NCBI GenBank assembly: GCA_012800795.1
Contig: JAAZIQ010000084.1
Location: forward strand, 1 to 41,650
Direction: 5' to 3'
DNA from: Bacillota bacterium
GTDB lineage: Bacteria > Bacillota > Dethiobacteria > Dethiobacterales > Dethiobacteraceae
Length of the DNA: 41,650 nucleotides
Below the pieces are notes generated by a model that saw only the letters and a list, made by a program, of their open reading frames with translations, made no database searches and was not told where the DNA came from. Shown one piece after another: positions 25,251 through 33,062 of this stretch (positions are counted from its first letter, which is position 1; every line of letters begins with the position of its first letter). The position numbers and the translations under genes were made by a program.

Positions 25251-25281
25251 AAACAAAAACCCTTCGAAATCGAAGGGTTTT
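25251..25281 (-). terminator. Terminator of the ABC importer operon
   Basis: An 11-bp perfect stem (AAAACCCTTCG at 25256-25266 with CGAAGGGTTTT at 25271-25281, loop AAAT) follows the last permease gene. On the minus strand it is followed by a T-rich tract. Confidence 0.9.
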
Positions 25282-25294
25282 GTTTGTAAAATAT

Positions 25295-26770
25295 TTAGCT
25301 TTGTGCCACTGTTGCTTCCTCTCCGGAAGAAGGTGCAGTGGTGATTTTGGGTTTAACTGTAGTTTTCCAGGCGTGCATGGCCAAAGAAACAGCAATTACC
25401 CCATATGCAACAAAAACTCTGAAGTATTCTCCAAGCTGGGCGTTGTTAAAGAGCTCTTTACCGGCCTGTGGTGCCACAATGAATAAAGTATGGAAGAGGA
25501 TGACGCCAATGATTGCCTGCTTGTTGTTGGCTTTTTGTACGGAAGCTCCGCCTACAAGCAGCGCAGCAATGGCAAATTGCCCTACTTGTGTATGGGCACC
25601 GTAAGTGGAAAAGGTTCCAATGTTTTGCAGGTAAATTAATTGTCCCCAGCAGGCAAGTACAGTTGAAATGATCATGGCAATGACCCGCAAGCGATCCACA
25701 TCAAGGCCGGCGGCATTGGCCACAGTCTGGCTTTGTCCTACCGTTCGCATATTTTGACCTAAGCGGGTACGGAGGATAAGGGAATTAAAAAGGCAAAGCG
25801 CAACAATACACAAATAAGTAGTAACGGGAATTCTTACAAATAAAAGAATTTGCTCTACCGGTTTTAGGTAGGTAGCAAAATAAAGTGCGATGGCCAGCGC
25901 TATGAAAAGAAGCGGCCTGGTAATTTGATAATGCGGATCTTTTTTAATTAGTTTTTTATTGATTAAATCCCAGACTTGATAGGCAATTAATATGATAATT
26001 GCGATGGTGACTGCATCAAGTAGGAGCAGGCGGTCTGTAGAGAGGAAATCTGTCAGTGGAGGAATGAAATTAATAAGCGCAAAACCAAGTACTGCCGCAG
26101 CTCCCAGCATAATTATGCTTTGCAGAGAACCGTTTTTCTTGCGCAAATATAATACCAACTTTACTAAAGCGGCTATAAACATAATGGTAAAAGTAATTTT
26201 AAGGATGGCTATCATAGGAACTGTGTCCAAAGAATATTTAAGATTATCGGCAAGGTCAATGGTATTTTTAACGCCTATGCCGGTAGAAATAATTAAGCGA
26301 GGATTATCTACCGGTATGATGCCTCCAATAATGTAGAGGAAAAAAAGCTGATACAGTCCGTCGGCGAAATAGCCTAAAACCAGACCTGCTATCATTTCAG
26401 CACCTTTCATTTTGTTAAATAAGCGGCCTACTAACAAGCCAAACAAAATGGCGATTGGTGTGGACATCAGTACACAGAGCAAGAAACCGGTAATGCCGGT
26501 AAAGCCCCAGTAGACCACCCAGAATACCGCGATTTGCGCAGCGATGGCACCGATGACAATACCGAAGTTAAGCCCCATGCCGGCCAAGACGGGAATCAGT
26601 AGCGATAAAACTAAAAATCCGTTACGCCCAAAACGGGTAAAAAGTTCCGCCGCCACAAAAGTCAGAGGGCTTTTAGAAGCATAAATGGCGGCAATACACA
26701 ATAAAACAAAAAGAATTACTACCTTGTTATCGAGAATCGCTTTAATGGCTTTATCTTTTAAGTTGCTCAT
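25295..26770 (-). CDS. ABC importer permease, BMP/sugar type, second subunit
   Basis: A 491-residue membrane protein of the branched-chain/ribose permease fold (BPD_transp_2): SLLIPVLAGMGLNFGIVIGAIAAQIA near the start, LGYFADGLYQLF in the middle, and LRTRLGQNMRTVGQSQTVANAAGLDVDRLR, the EAA-like coupling segment, near residues 355-385. It is longer than the usual 300-350 residues because of extra hydrophobic sequence before that segment. The start at 26770 follows AAAGGAG and lies one base after the stop of the first permease gene; the frame extends into that gene and is not used. It pairs with the first permease. The substrate is unknown. Confidence 0.88.
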   Translation of the reverse strand: MSNLKDKAIKAILDNKVVILFVLLCIAAIYASKSPLTFVAAELFTRFGRNGFLVLSLLIPVLAGMGLNFGIVIGAIAAQIAVFWVVYWGFTGITGFLLCVLMSTPIAILFGLLVGRLFNKMKGAEMIAGLVLGYFADGLYQLFFLYIIGGIIPVDNPRLIISTGIGVKNTIDLADNLKYSLDTVPMIAILKITFTIMFIAALVKLVLYLRKKNGSLQSIIMLGAAAVLGFALINFIPPLTDFLSTDRLLLLDAVTIAIIILIAYQVWDLINKKLIKKDPHYQITRPLLFIALAIALYFATYLKPVEQILLFVRIPVTTYLCIVALCLFNSLILRTRLGQNMRTVGQSQTVANAAGLDVDRLRVIAMIISTVLACWGQLIYLQNIGTFSTYGAHTQVGQFAIAALLVGGASVQKANNKQAIIGVILFHTLFIVAPQAGKELFNNAQLGEYFRVFVAYGVIAVSLAMHAWKTTVKPKITTAPSSGEEATVAQS

Positions 26771-26771
26771 T

Positions 26772-27830
26772 TTATTTATCTCCTTTCGTTTTAGATAGGG
26801 CGTAGAGGATAATTCCATTGGAGATAATGAGCCGAATGACGTCCGGCAGGTTGCTTTCCGGCAATACTTGGTTGATAACCGGTAATGCAACGGCTAAGAG
26901 GCCTTGAAAGAGGAAGGTGCCAATTATTACGTTTGAAATGGAGGCTTTTTTTGTAGTGGCTCCACCAATTAAGACGGCAGCCACACAGTGGAAGCCCATC
27001 CACAAAGGCGCATTATAAAGCTGCAAAAAACCATAACTTTGTGCGTAAGTGATGATACCTATGGCTCCCAGAGCTGTTGAAAATGCTGTGCCAATAATAC
27101 GCATTTTATTAACATTAATGCCTGACGAACGAGTAAAAGCCGGACTAGAGCCTGCCGCACTTAAGGCTATCCCTGTCTTACTCCTCATAAAAAGCCAGAC
27201 AATTACACACACCAAGAAAAAGAACAGGATCAGCCCGGTTGGGACAAAAAGTCCTTTACCCTCCTGGCCGATGGTAAAAGATAAGGTCTCGTTTAATAGA
27301 CCGCCAAAAGTATTGCTTAAACTAATGGTATTTCTCATGCCGACCTGGCCGATAGGCCAGATGAGATCGCCATTAGTAAAGGGGAGTGACAGCCACATAA
27401 TATTCATAAAAGCTATAACGGAAAACCCTACATAAGTAGACACTGTCATTTCCGAACCTTTAACGTTATTCAGCAGCATGCCGTACAGTATACCTAAAAC
27501 AATGGCAATGGCAGTGCCTACCAACATTGCTACCCCTATAGCAAGCCAGGGGTTTGCAATTTCCAGCTCTATACTGATGGCTGCCCCTAATAAGCCGCTA
27601 ACGATACCTAAGGAGATACCAAAATTAGGTCCTATACCACATTGGATAGCCGGTACCATTGCTAAAACCAGAATGCCGTACATGGCCCATCTGCGCAAAG
27701 TATCTCCCAATAAAGTGGCAATATTTAATCCTAGCGGCACGGCTGACAGCAATACAAGGAGAAAAAAACCGGCTATAATTAAGCGAGGCAAACCAATGTT
27801 ATCGTAGGCTTTTTTTATATATTCTTGCAT
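26772..27830 (-). CDS. ABC importer permease, BMP/sugar type, first subunit
   Basis: A 352-residue permease of the same fold as its neighbour: AIQCGIGPNFGISLGIVSGLLGA near residues 60-85, NNVKGSEMTVSTYVGFSVIAFMN, and MRSKTGIALSAAGSSPAFTRSSGINVNKMRI as the coupling region. It has about nine hydrophobic segments. It lies 54 bases downstream of the ATPase gene, and the second permease follows immediately, so a heterodimeric channel is expected. GAGG precedes ATG 27830. Confidence 0.9.
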   Translation of the reverse strand: MQEYIKKAYDNIGLPRLIIAGFFLLVLLSAVPLGLNIATLLGDTLRRWAMYGILVLAMVPAIQCGIGPNFGISLGIVSGLLGAAISIELEIANPWLAIGVAMLVGTAIAIVLGILYGMLLNNVKGSEMTVSTYVGFSVIAFMNIMWLSLPFTNGDLIWPIGQVGMRNTISLSNTFGGLLNETLSFTIGQEGKGLFVPTGLILFFFLVCVIVWLFMRSKTGIALSAAGSSPAFTRSSGINVNKMRIIGTAFSTALGAIGIITYAQSYGFLQLYNAPLWMGFHCVAAVLIGGATTKKASISNVIIGTFLFQGLLAVALPVINQVLPESNLPDVIRLIISNGIILYALSKTKGDK

Positions 27831-27884
27831 CTTGTATACCTCTTTCCACTTGAAAAAGTCTGATTTGGTTCAAAATTAGTATGC

Positions 27885-29462
27885 TTATCCTGCGGCCATG
27901 GCCAAGCCAATCTCAGCATCCGGGGCATCAGGCTTGACGATAGCTGAAACTTTACCACCGGATACAATGGCGATGCGGTCACAGAGAGAGCGCAATTCCA
28001 CTAGTTCAGAGCTTACAATAATGATGGTCATTCCTTGTTCGCGATTTAATTTGGCAAGATATTCCAGAACAAGCTTTTTGGCCCCAATATCAATACCTCT
28101 GGTCGGTTCCGAGACAATTAGGATTTCAGGATTCATGGTTAGCGCTCTGGCCAGACAGACTTTTTGCTGATTACCGCCTGAGAGACTGCCTACTTTTTGT
28201 GTAGGGCCGGTACAGCGGATATCAAGTAAATCAATCATTTTTAGCGCATGTTGGCGTACTTGTTTTTGATTAAGCAGTTTAACGGGACCTAAGTGATAGA
28301 GAAATTCATCTTTAATTTGCATAGCAGAAAAAACAATATTGAGTTCTATGGATTCATCCAAAAGGAGTCCAACACCCCGCCTGTCTTCCGAAACAAAAGC
28401 AATTCCGTTGGCAAGGGCGCTGCCTAATTTGGAAAGATCCAGTTTTTTGCCAAAAATTTCAACAGTTCCTTCGGCTTTATATAAACCCATAATACCGTTG
28501 GGAATACCAAGTTTGCCTTGTCCGGCAAGGCCACCAATGCCAAAAATTTCACCTTTGCGTATATCCAGGTCAACACCGCGAACCCTTTCTCCCGGCATGT
28601 CAACATGAAAGTTTTTCAGCGATAAAGCAATGTCGCTATCTGAAAGGGTACGGGTATCTTCTGCAAGGTCTACCAGTTTTTCTACTTTGCGTCCAATCAT
28701 TAACTCGGCAATTTCTATAATACTGATGTCTTTGATATCTTTATGGGTAACTACTTCACCGTCACGCAGTATGGTTATGCTGTCAGCATAATTTTTAACT
28801 TCTGAGAGACGATGGGTAATAAAAATAATAGCTATACCCTTACTAGCAATTACTTTCATAATCTCTAAAAGCCGTTCCGCTTCACTTTCCGTGAGTACAG
28901 CCGTTGGTTCGTCAAAAACCAATAATTTAATACCAGTTTTATCAATTTCCCTGGCTATTTCAATAAACTGCATATAACCTACAGGTAGGCCTGCTACCTG
29001 AATATATTCTTCTATGTTAAGGCCGATATCTGAAAGAGCTTTACGAGCATCTCGCGCCATTTGTTCAAAATCTAAAGTTTCCATTCCTTTGCCAAATAAA
29101 TGACTCAACAGAGATGGTTTGCTAATTTCTCTGCCAATTTTAATATTTTCTGTTACAGTAAAGCCTGGAATTAGCATGAATTCCTGGTGCACCATACCAA
29201 TACCGTAATCAATGGCTTTTTGCGGCGAATCTATGAAAACCTGCTCGCCATTTATTTCAACGGTGCCTTCAAAGCCGCCTGTGGAATGAATGACTGGCAT
29301 ACCGAAAAGAATATTCATCAAAGTTGATTTTCCGGCACCGTTTTCACCGATTAGAGCGTGGATCTCCCCGGGTTTAACTTGTAAATTAACATTTTTTAGG
29401 ACTTGGTTGCCATCGTATTCTTTTGAGATATTTTTCATGTTTAATAAAAAATGGGTACTCAA
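27885..29462 (-). CDS. ABC importer ATP-binding protein with two ABC domains
   Basis: A 525-residue protein with two ABC domains in tandem, as in RbsA, MglA and YufO. The first has Walker A GENGAGKST and Walker B LLVFDEPTAVLTE; its signature region reads AGLPVGYMQFIEIAR. The second has the degenerate loop GGLAGQGKLG usual in this family, the signature LSGGNQQKVCLARAL and ILIVSEPTRGIDIGA. TTG 29462 is chosen because GGGGGTG lies just upstream and the first strand is complete; ATG 29438 is possible. It energises the two permeases encoded next and probably serves the DUF3798 lipoprotein encoded upstream. Confidence 0.92.
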   Translation of the reverse strand: MSTHFLLNMKNISKEYDGNQVLKNVNLQVKPGEIHALIGENGAGKSTLMNILFGMPVIHSTGGFEGTVEINGEQVFIDSPQKAIDYGIGMVHQEFMLIPGFTVTENIKIGREISKPSLLSHLFGKGMETLDFEQMARDARKALSDIGLNIEEYIQVAGLPVGYMQFIEIAREIDKTGIKLLVFDEPTAVLTESEAERLLEIMKVIASKGIAIIFITHRLSEVKNYADSITILRDGEVVTHKDIKDISIIEIAELMIGRKVEKLVDLAEDTRTLSDSDIALSLKNFHVDMPGERVRGVDLDIRKGEIFGIGGLAGQGKLGIPNGIMGLYKAEGTVEIFGKKLDLSKLGSALANGIAFVSEDRRGVGLLLDESIELNIVFSAMQIKDEFLYHLGPVKLLNQKQVRQHALKMIDLLDIRCTGPTQKVGSLSGGNQQKVCLARALTMNPEILIVSEPTRGIDIGAKKLVLEYLAKLNREQGMTIIIVSSELVELRSLCDRIAIVSGGKVSAIVKPDAPDAEIGLAMAAG

Positions 29463-29508
29463 ATGTACACCCCCGCTCTGTTGTTTAGTTGTATAGTATA
29501 TCTATATA

Positions 29509-29545
29509 GAAATTCGCCGGCTTGCCGATCAAGCCGGCGAATTTC
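29509..29545 (-). other. Intercistronic hairpin between the binding protein and ATPase genes
   Basis: A perfect 16-bp stem (29509-29524 with 29530-29545, core AAATTCGCCGGCTTG, loop CCGAT) lies in the gap after the lipoprotein gene. No long T-run follows on the minus strand. It probably protects or partly terminates the upstream message so that the binding protein is made in excess. Confidence 0.8.
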
Positions 29546-29564
29546 TCAGCCGATGGCTTAGAAT

Positions 29565-30728
29565 TTATTTGCTGAAATCATAGTAGTCGCAAAGGAGTAA
29601 GAAGAAGTTATCAAGTTTAACATCTCCATCTTCGTACTTGCTAAGCTGGCAAGTGGTTCCTTTTTCTGCTGCCAGTTTGTCTATGATGGAGGTGAAAACG
29701 GCTTCGTCAAAGGCACCGTCTGTTTTGCCTTCACAGAACTCGATGGCGTACTCAACGCCGGCTTCAATCATTAACATGTTAACGGGAACAGCCCAGGTAG
29801 ACATTCTGCCTTCTTGGCCGGCTTCAGTCAGCTTCTCCTTAATGGAGTCGAGCATATACTGAACATCACCTTCGTGACCGGACACATCAATACCTAAAGC
29901 GGCAGGATAGCCATGGTAGGGGCTGGGGCAGCATTGCTGCGGGAAAATCGCACCTTCCTTCAAAATGCTAGCAATCAATGGTTCTTGCATTGCACAGTTG
30001 GTAGAGAAGAAAGCAGTATCTTTACCATACTTTTCTACCTGGCGAGGTACATCTTCCAGGATAAATTGCTGTGCACCGGAGACACCGGCGTCACTGGTGG
30101 GGTCTGGAGCAGTTACGTCAACAAATTCAATGCCCAGTTCTTTACAAGTTTCAATCATTTTTTCACGACGGGCAGCAATAGTAGCATAGGAAAGGTGACG
30201 AGCAAAAGAATAATGAATTAAAGTTTTTGCTCCCATTTCGGCAGCTTTCTCGGGAATTGTCCGACCCATGGAAAGTTCGTCCACTAGCATTACAATATCA
30301 GCTTTGCTGGCAATAGTTGCCGGGTCTTCAGCTGCTACACCGCAGATAAAGAGCATATCCGGACGAGTTTCACGTACTTTGTCAATGGCAGCAGCTGCAC
30401 CGGGTACAGCTTGTACAAAGACAATGGCTTTTACATCCGGATCAGAAGCCAGAGAAACAACATTAGCAATAGTTGTCTCGGTTTCTGTGGAGAAATTATC
30501 GGGATAAGTAGCAGTGACGATTTTATCGCCATACTTCTCTTTCATGTTCTGAGCAGCTTGGTATTCTTCTTCACCTTGAGAAACTGTACCGGTAATAATA
30601 CCGATTTTATAATTTTCAGCTTCTCCCTCTCCTTCACCTTCACCGCCTTGTCCATTGTCTCTACCGCAAGCCGTCAGGGAGAACAACATCATGACAGCCA
30701 GCAGAAGGGCAATTAGCTTCTTTGCCAT
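29565..30728 (-). CDS. DUF3798 solute-binding lipoprotein of an ABC importer
   Basis: A 387-residue lipoprotein. The signal peptide ends in LTAC (Cys21) and is followed by an acidic Gly-Glu linker (GGEGEGEGEAE). The mature domain has a periplasmic-binding fold start (YKIGIITGTVSQGEEEYQAA) and DUF3798 features such as FICGVAAEDPATIASKADIV and GAKTLIHYSFARHLSYATIA. It is the first gene of a four-gene importer operon and should capture the substrate outside the membrane. AAAGGAGG precedes ATG 30728. The ligand is unknown; the transport genes resemble nucleoside/BMP and ribose systems. Confidence 0.9.
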   Translation of the reverse strand: MAKKLIALLLAVMMLFSLTACGRDNGQGGEGEGEGEAENYKIGIITGTVSQGEEEYQAAQNMKEKYGDKIVTATYPDNFSTETETTIANVVSLASDPDVKAIVFVQAVPGAAAAIDKVRETRPDMLFICGVAAEDPATIASKADIVMLVDELSMGRTIPEKAAEMGAKTLIHYSFARHLSYATIAARREKMIETCKELGIEFVDVTAPDPTSDAGVSGAQQFILEDVPRQVEKYGKDTAFFSTNCAMQEPLIASILKEGAIFPQQCCPSPYHGYPAALGIDVSGHEGDVQYMLDSIKEKLTEAGQEGRMSTWAVPVNMLMIEAGVEYAIEFCEGKTDGAFDEAVFTSIIDKLAAEKGTTCQLSKYEDGDVKLDNFFLLLCDYYDFSK

Positions 30729-30772
30729 TTGGTTCTTCCTCCTTTAATAATCTACAGGTAATTTTAATATTT

Positions 30773-30832
30773 ATTATAACTTTCTTTATACTTTATTGCA
30801 ATAAATTATTTCAGTATTGCTACAATATTGTA
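30773..30832 (-). promoter_or_regulatory. Promoter of the ABC importer operon with an upstream palindrome
   Basis: On the minus strand TTGCAA (30801-30796) and TATAAT (30778-30773) are 17 bases apart, about 45 bases upstream of the lipoprotein gene. The perfect 12-bp palindrome TACAATATTGTA (30821-30832) lies about 20 bases upstream of the -35 box, where activators often bind. In the 313-base gap up to 31041, I see only one further small hairpin (GATAAG with CTTATC, near 30850-30866). Confidence 0.75.
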
Positions 30833-31041
30833 ACTGTTTGTGACAAGGAGATAAGAGGCCCTTATCATTAAAAGAAGACAGTTTTACCTGAAGAAAAAGA
30901 GAGCAATGGTATAGAGGAATTTTATATCTGAAAGGGCAAATATTAGTAGGAAAAGATGGATTTAGTTCCAGGTAAAAATAACTTAGCGACAGCTGACAGG
31001 TTCTTTCTAATTGAATCACACAGAAAAGGAGTGAAAAAGCG

Positions 31042-32238
31042 ATGGATAAAACTGTTCTGACGCCTAAGGTAAAGAATTTGGTTAGCTATGTGCAGGGGCT
31101 ATTACAGCAGGAAAATGGGAAGAAACTTTATGAGAAATATAAAAAAGAAATTGAAAGCGTTACACCACAAGAAGCATTTGCTGTTTTTCACCAACAGTTG
31201 GCAAATGGGTTTAGTGTGGAAGAAATATTAGCTGTTTTAGATAAAGTAATTAATGCCTTTTCTAATAGTTTGGCTGGTTACAAGTGGGAAAAACCTGCCG
31301 AAAGCAGTTTTCTGGATTACCTGAGAAAGGAAAATGAAGCGCTGCTGCTTAGAATCAAGCGCATTAAAGAAATAATAAAAAGTAATGATGATTTATCCGT
31401 TAAACAAGCTGCATTGCTTCCGTTATTTATTGAGCTGCAGGAATTTAAACACCACTATGAAAAAAAAGAAAACATTTTATTTCCCCTTTTAGAAAGTAAA
31501 ATGGAAAAATTTGCAGGGTTAACAATTATGTGGGGCTTACATGAAAACATAAAAGAGCAGCTAAAATCACTTATTACTTATCTGGAAAGTAAAAAGTGCA
31601 GCGAAGACAGACTTAATGAAATGGTGGGAGAGATTATTTTTGCTATGCAGGGGCTTATAAAAAAAGAAGAATTAATTCTCTACCCGGTGGCCAGTGAAAT
31701 CCTGACGGAAGAAGAATGGCGGCAAATGCACAGCCAGAGCTTGGAGTACGAATTCCCATTTATTAAAAAGCCGCAGGATGCCAAAGACGATTCGGAAGAA
31801 AAAAGAATCCAAGTCAGTTTCTCCGGTGATGGTTTGCTACAGACAGAAACAGGAACTTTGGATGCGGCACAAATACTAATGATTTTAAACGCACTACCTT
31901 TGGATTTAACTTTTGTAGACGAAAACAATAAAGTCAGGTTTTTTACCAGACCTGATGACAGGATCTTTCCGCGTTCCCCGGCAATAATCGGGCGGGATGT
32001 GGAAAAATGCCATCCACCGCAAAGTATAGATAGGGTTGTGGAAATTATTGATGCGTTTCGGACCGGTAAGCAGAATCATGCTGTTTTTTGGCTCGAGACG
32101 CAAGGGAAAAAGATTTTGATTCAATATTTTGCCTTGCGAGATTCATCAGGCCGGTATCGGGGAGTGCTTGAAGTAAGTCAAGATATAACGGAAATTGTTA
32201 AAATTAAGGGAGAAAGACGTCTCCTGCACTGGGAATAA
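31042..32238 (+). CDS. DUF438, hemerythrin-like and PAS domain protein
   Basis: A 398-residue cytoplasmic protein. Residues 1-90 are DUF438-like helices. Residues 95-235 form a hemerythrin-like bundle with EFKHHYEKKENILFPLLE and GLHENIKEQL and further KKEELILYP motifs, which can hold a di-iron centre sensing oxygen or NO. Residues 270-390 are a PAS domain (DAAQILMILNALPLDLTFVDENN, then a GVLEVSQDIT end). The combination is common in anaerobes, where it is thought to sense redox or oxidant stress; no output domain is present. AAAAGGAG precedes ATG 31042. It is divergent from the importer operon. Confidence 0.88.
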   Translation: MDKTVLTPKVKNLVSYVQGLLQQENGKKLYEKYKKEIESVTPQEAFAVFHQQLANGFSVEEILAVLDKVINAFSNSLAGYKWEKPAESSFLDYLRKENEALLLRIKRIKEIIKSNDDLSVKQAALLPLFIELQEFKHHYEKKENILFPLLESKMEKFAGLTIMWGLHENIKEQLKSLITYLESKKCSEDRLNEMVGEIIFAMQGLIKKEELILYPVASEILTEEEWRQMHSQSLEYEFPFIKKPQDAKDDSEEKRIQVSFSGDGLLQTETGTLDAAQILMILNALPLDLTFVDENNKVRFFTRPDDRIFPRSPAIIGRDVEKCHPPQSIDRVVEIIDAFRTGKQNHAVFWLETQGKKILIQYFALRDSSGRYRGVLEVSQDITEIVKIKGERRLLHWE

Positions 32239-32265
32239 TCTCTAGCGAAAACTATTATAGTTTAT

Positions 32266-32299
32266 AAGGCGCCTTTTACAGGCAGGCCCCTTTTTCTTT
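32266..32299 (+). terminator. Terminator after the DUF438 gene
   Basis: AAGGCGCC (32266-32273) pairs with GGCCCCTT (32285-32292) with one mismatch, followed by a run of T residues. It ends just before the next promoter. Confidence 0.65.
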
Positions 32300-32300
32300 A

Positions 32301-32328
32301 TTGACTAACGGTCAGTCAGTGGTAAAAT
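32301..32328 (+). promoter_or_regulatory. Promoter with likely TetR operator
   Basis: TTGACT (32301-32306) and TAAAAT (32323-32328) are 16 bases apart. The dyad TGACT-N7-AGTCA (32302-32318) overlaps the -35 box and spacer. A TetR-family gene closes this operon, so it is the probable repressor. The link is by position and symmetry only. Confidence 0.7.
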
Positions 32329-32360
32329 AAAAGCAGCAAAAGGTATAAGGTGGTTGGATC

Positions 32361-33062
32361 ATGGCTTTTGTGGAAGTACGCAATGTGGTAAAAAAATATA
32401 AAATGGGAGAAGTAGTAATTACCGCTTTAGATGGTGTTAGTTTTTCTGTGGAACGGGGCGATTTTGCCGTGGTAGTTGGGGCATCCGGGGCCGGAAAAAC
32501 AACTGTTTTAAATTTATTGGGTGGGATGGATCAATTGGATGCAGGTAGCATCATTGTGGATGGTCGGGATATTTCCAAATATAGCAATAAACAATTGACA
32601 GAATACAGGCGCTTCGACATAGGTTTCGTTTTTCAGTTTTATAATTTGATTCAAAATCTAACAGCCAAAGAAAATGTGGAGTTGGCCAGCCATATTTCTC
32701 GCAATCCTTTACCTGCAGAGGAAGTGCTGGAAATGGTAGGGCTTAAAGACAGAATGGATAATTTTCCTTCACAGCTGTCGGGTGGGGAGCAGCAACGAGT
32801 AGCCATTGCCAGGGCTTTAGCTAAAAACCCTAAATTACTGTTATGTGACGAACCGACAGGTGCATTGGATTATCAGACAGGTAAAGCTATTTTAAAACTT
32901 CTGCAGGATACCTGCAGAAAGCAGCGCATGACTGTTATCATAATTACCCATAATTTAGCTATTCAGTATATGGCGGATAAAATTATTAAGATGAAAAGCG
33001 GTAAAGTGGAGGATTTTATTATAAATAAAAATCCTCAACCGGTGGAAAGGATTGAGTGGTAA
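32361..33062 (+). CDS. ABC transporter ATP-binding protein (MacB/LolD type)
   Basis: A 233-residue ABC ATPase of the MacB/LolD class: Walker [10 protein letters not shown] near residues 41-49, [21 protein letters not shown], signature [15 protein letters not shown], and [11 protein letters not shown]. Such ATPases work with FtsX-fold permeases by mechanotransmission rather than classical substrate transport. AAGGTGG precedes ATG 32361. Its TAA overlaps the ATG of the permease gene (TAATG), so the pair is coupled. It is the first gene of the TetR-controlled operon. Confidence 0.95.
   Translation: MAFVEVRNVVKKYKMGEVVITALDGVSFSVERGDFAVVVGASGAGKTTVLNLLGGMDQLDAGSIIVDGRDISKYSNKQLTEYRRFDIGFVFQFYNLIQNLTAKENVELASHISRNPLPAEEVLEMVGLKDRMDNFPSQLSGGEQQRVAIARALAKNPKLLLCDEPTGALDYQTGKAILKLLQDTCRKQRMTVIIITHNLAIQYMADKIIKMKSGKVEDFIINKNPQPVERIEW

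Noticed and set aside
25091-25294. SAM or folate riboswitch upstream of metF
   Set aside because: No conserved riboswitch core or multi-stem structure is visible; only a direct repeat and the terminator of the neighbouring operon.
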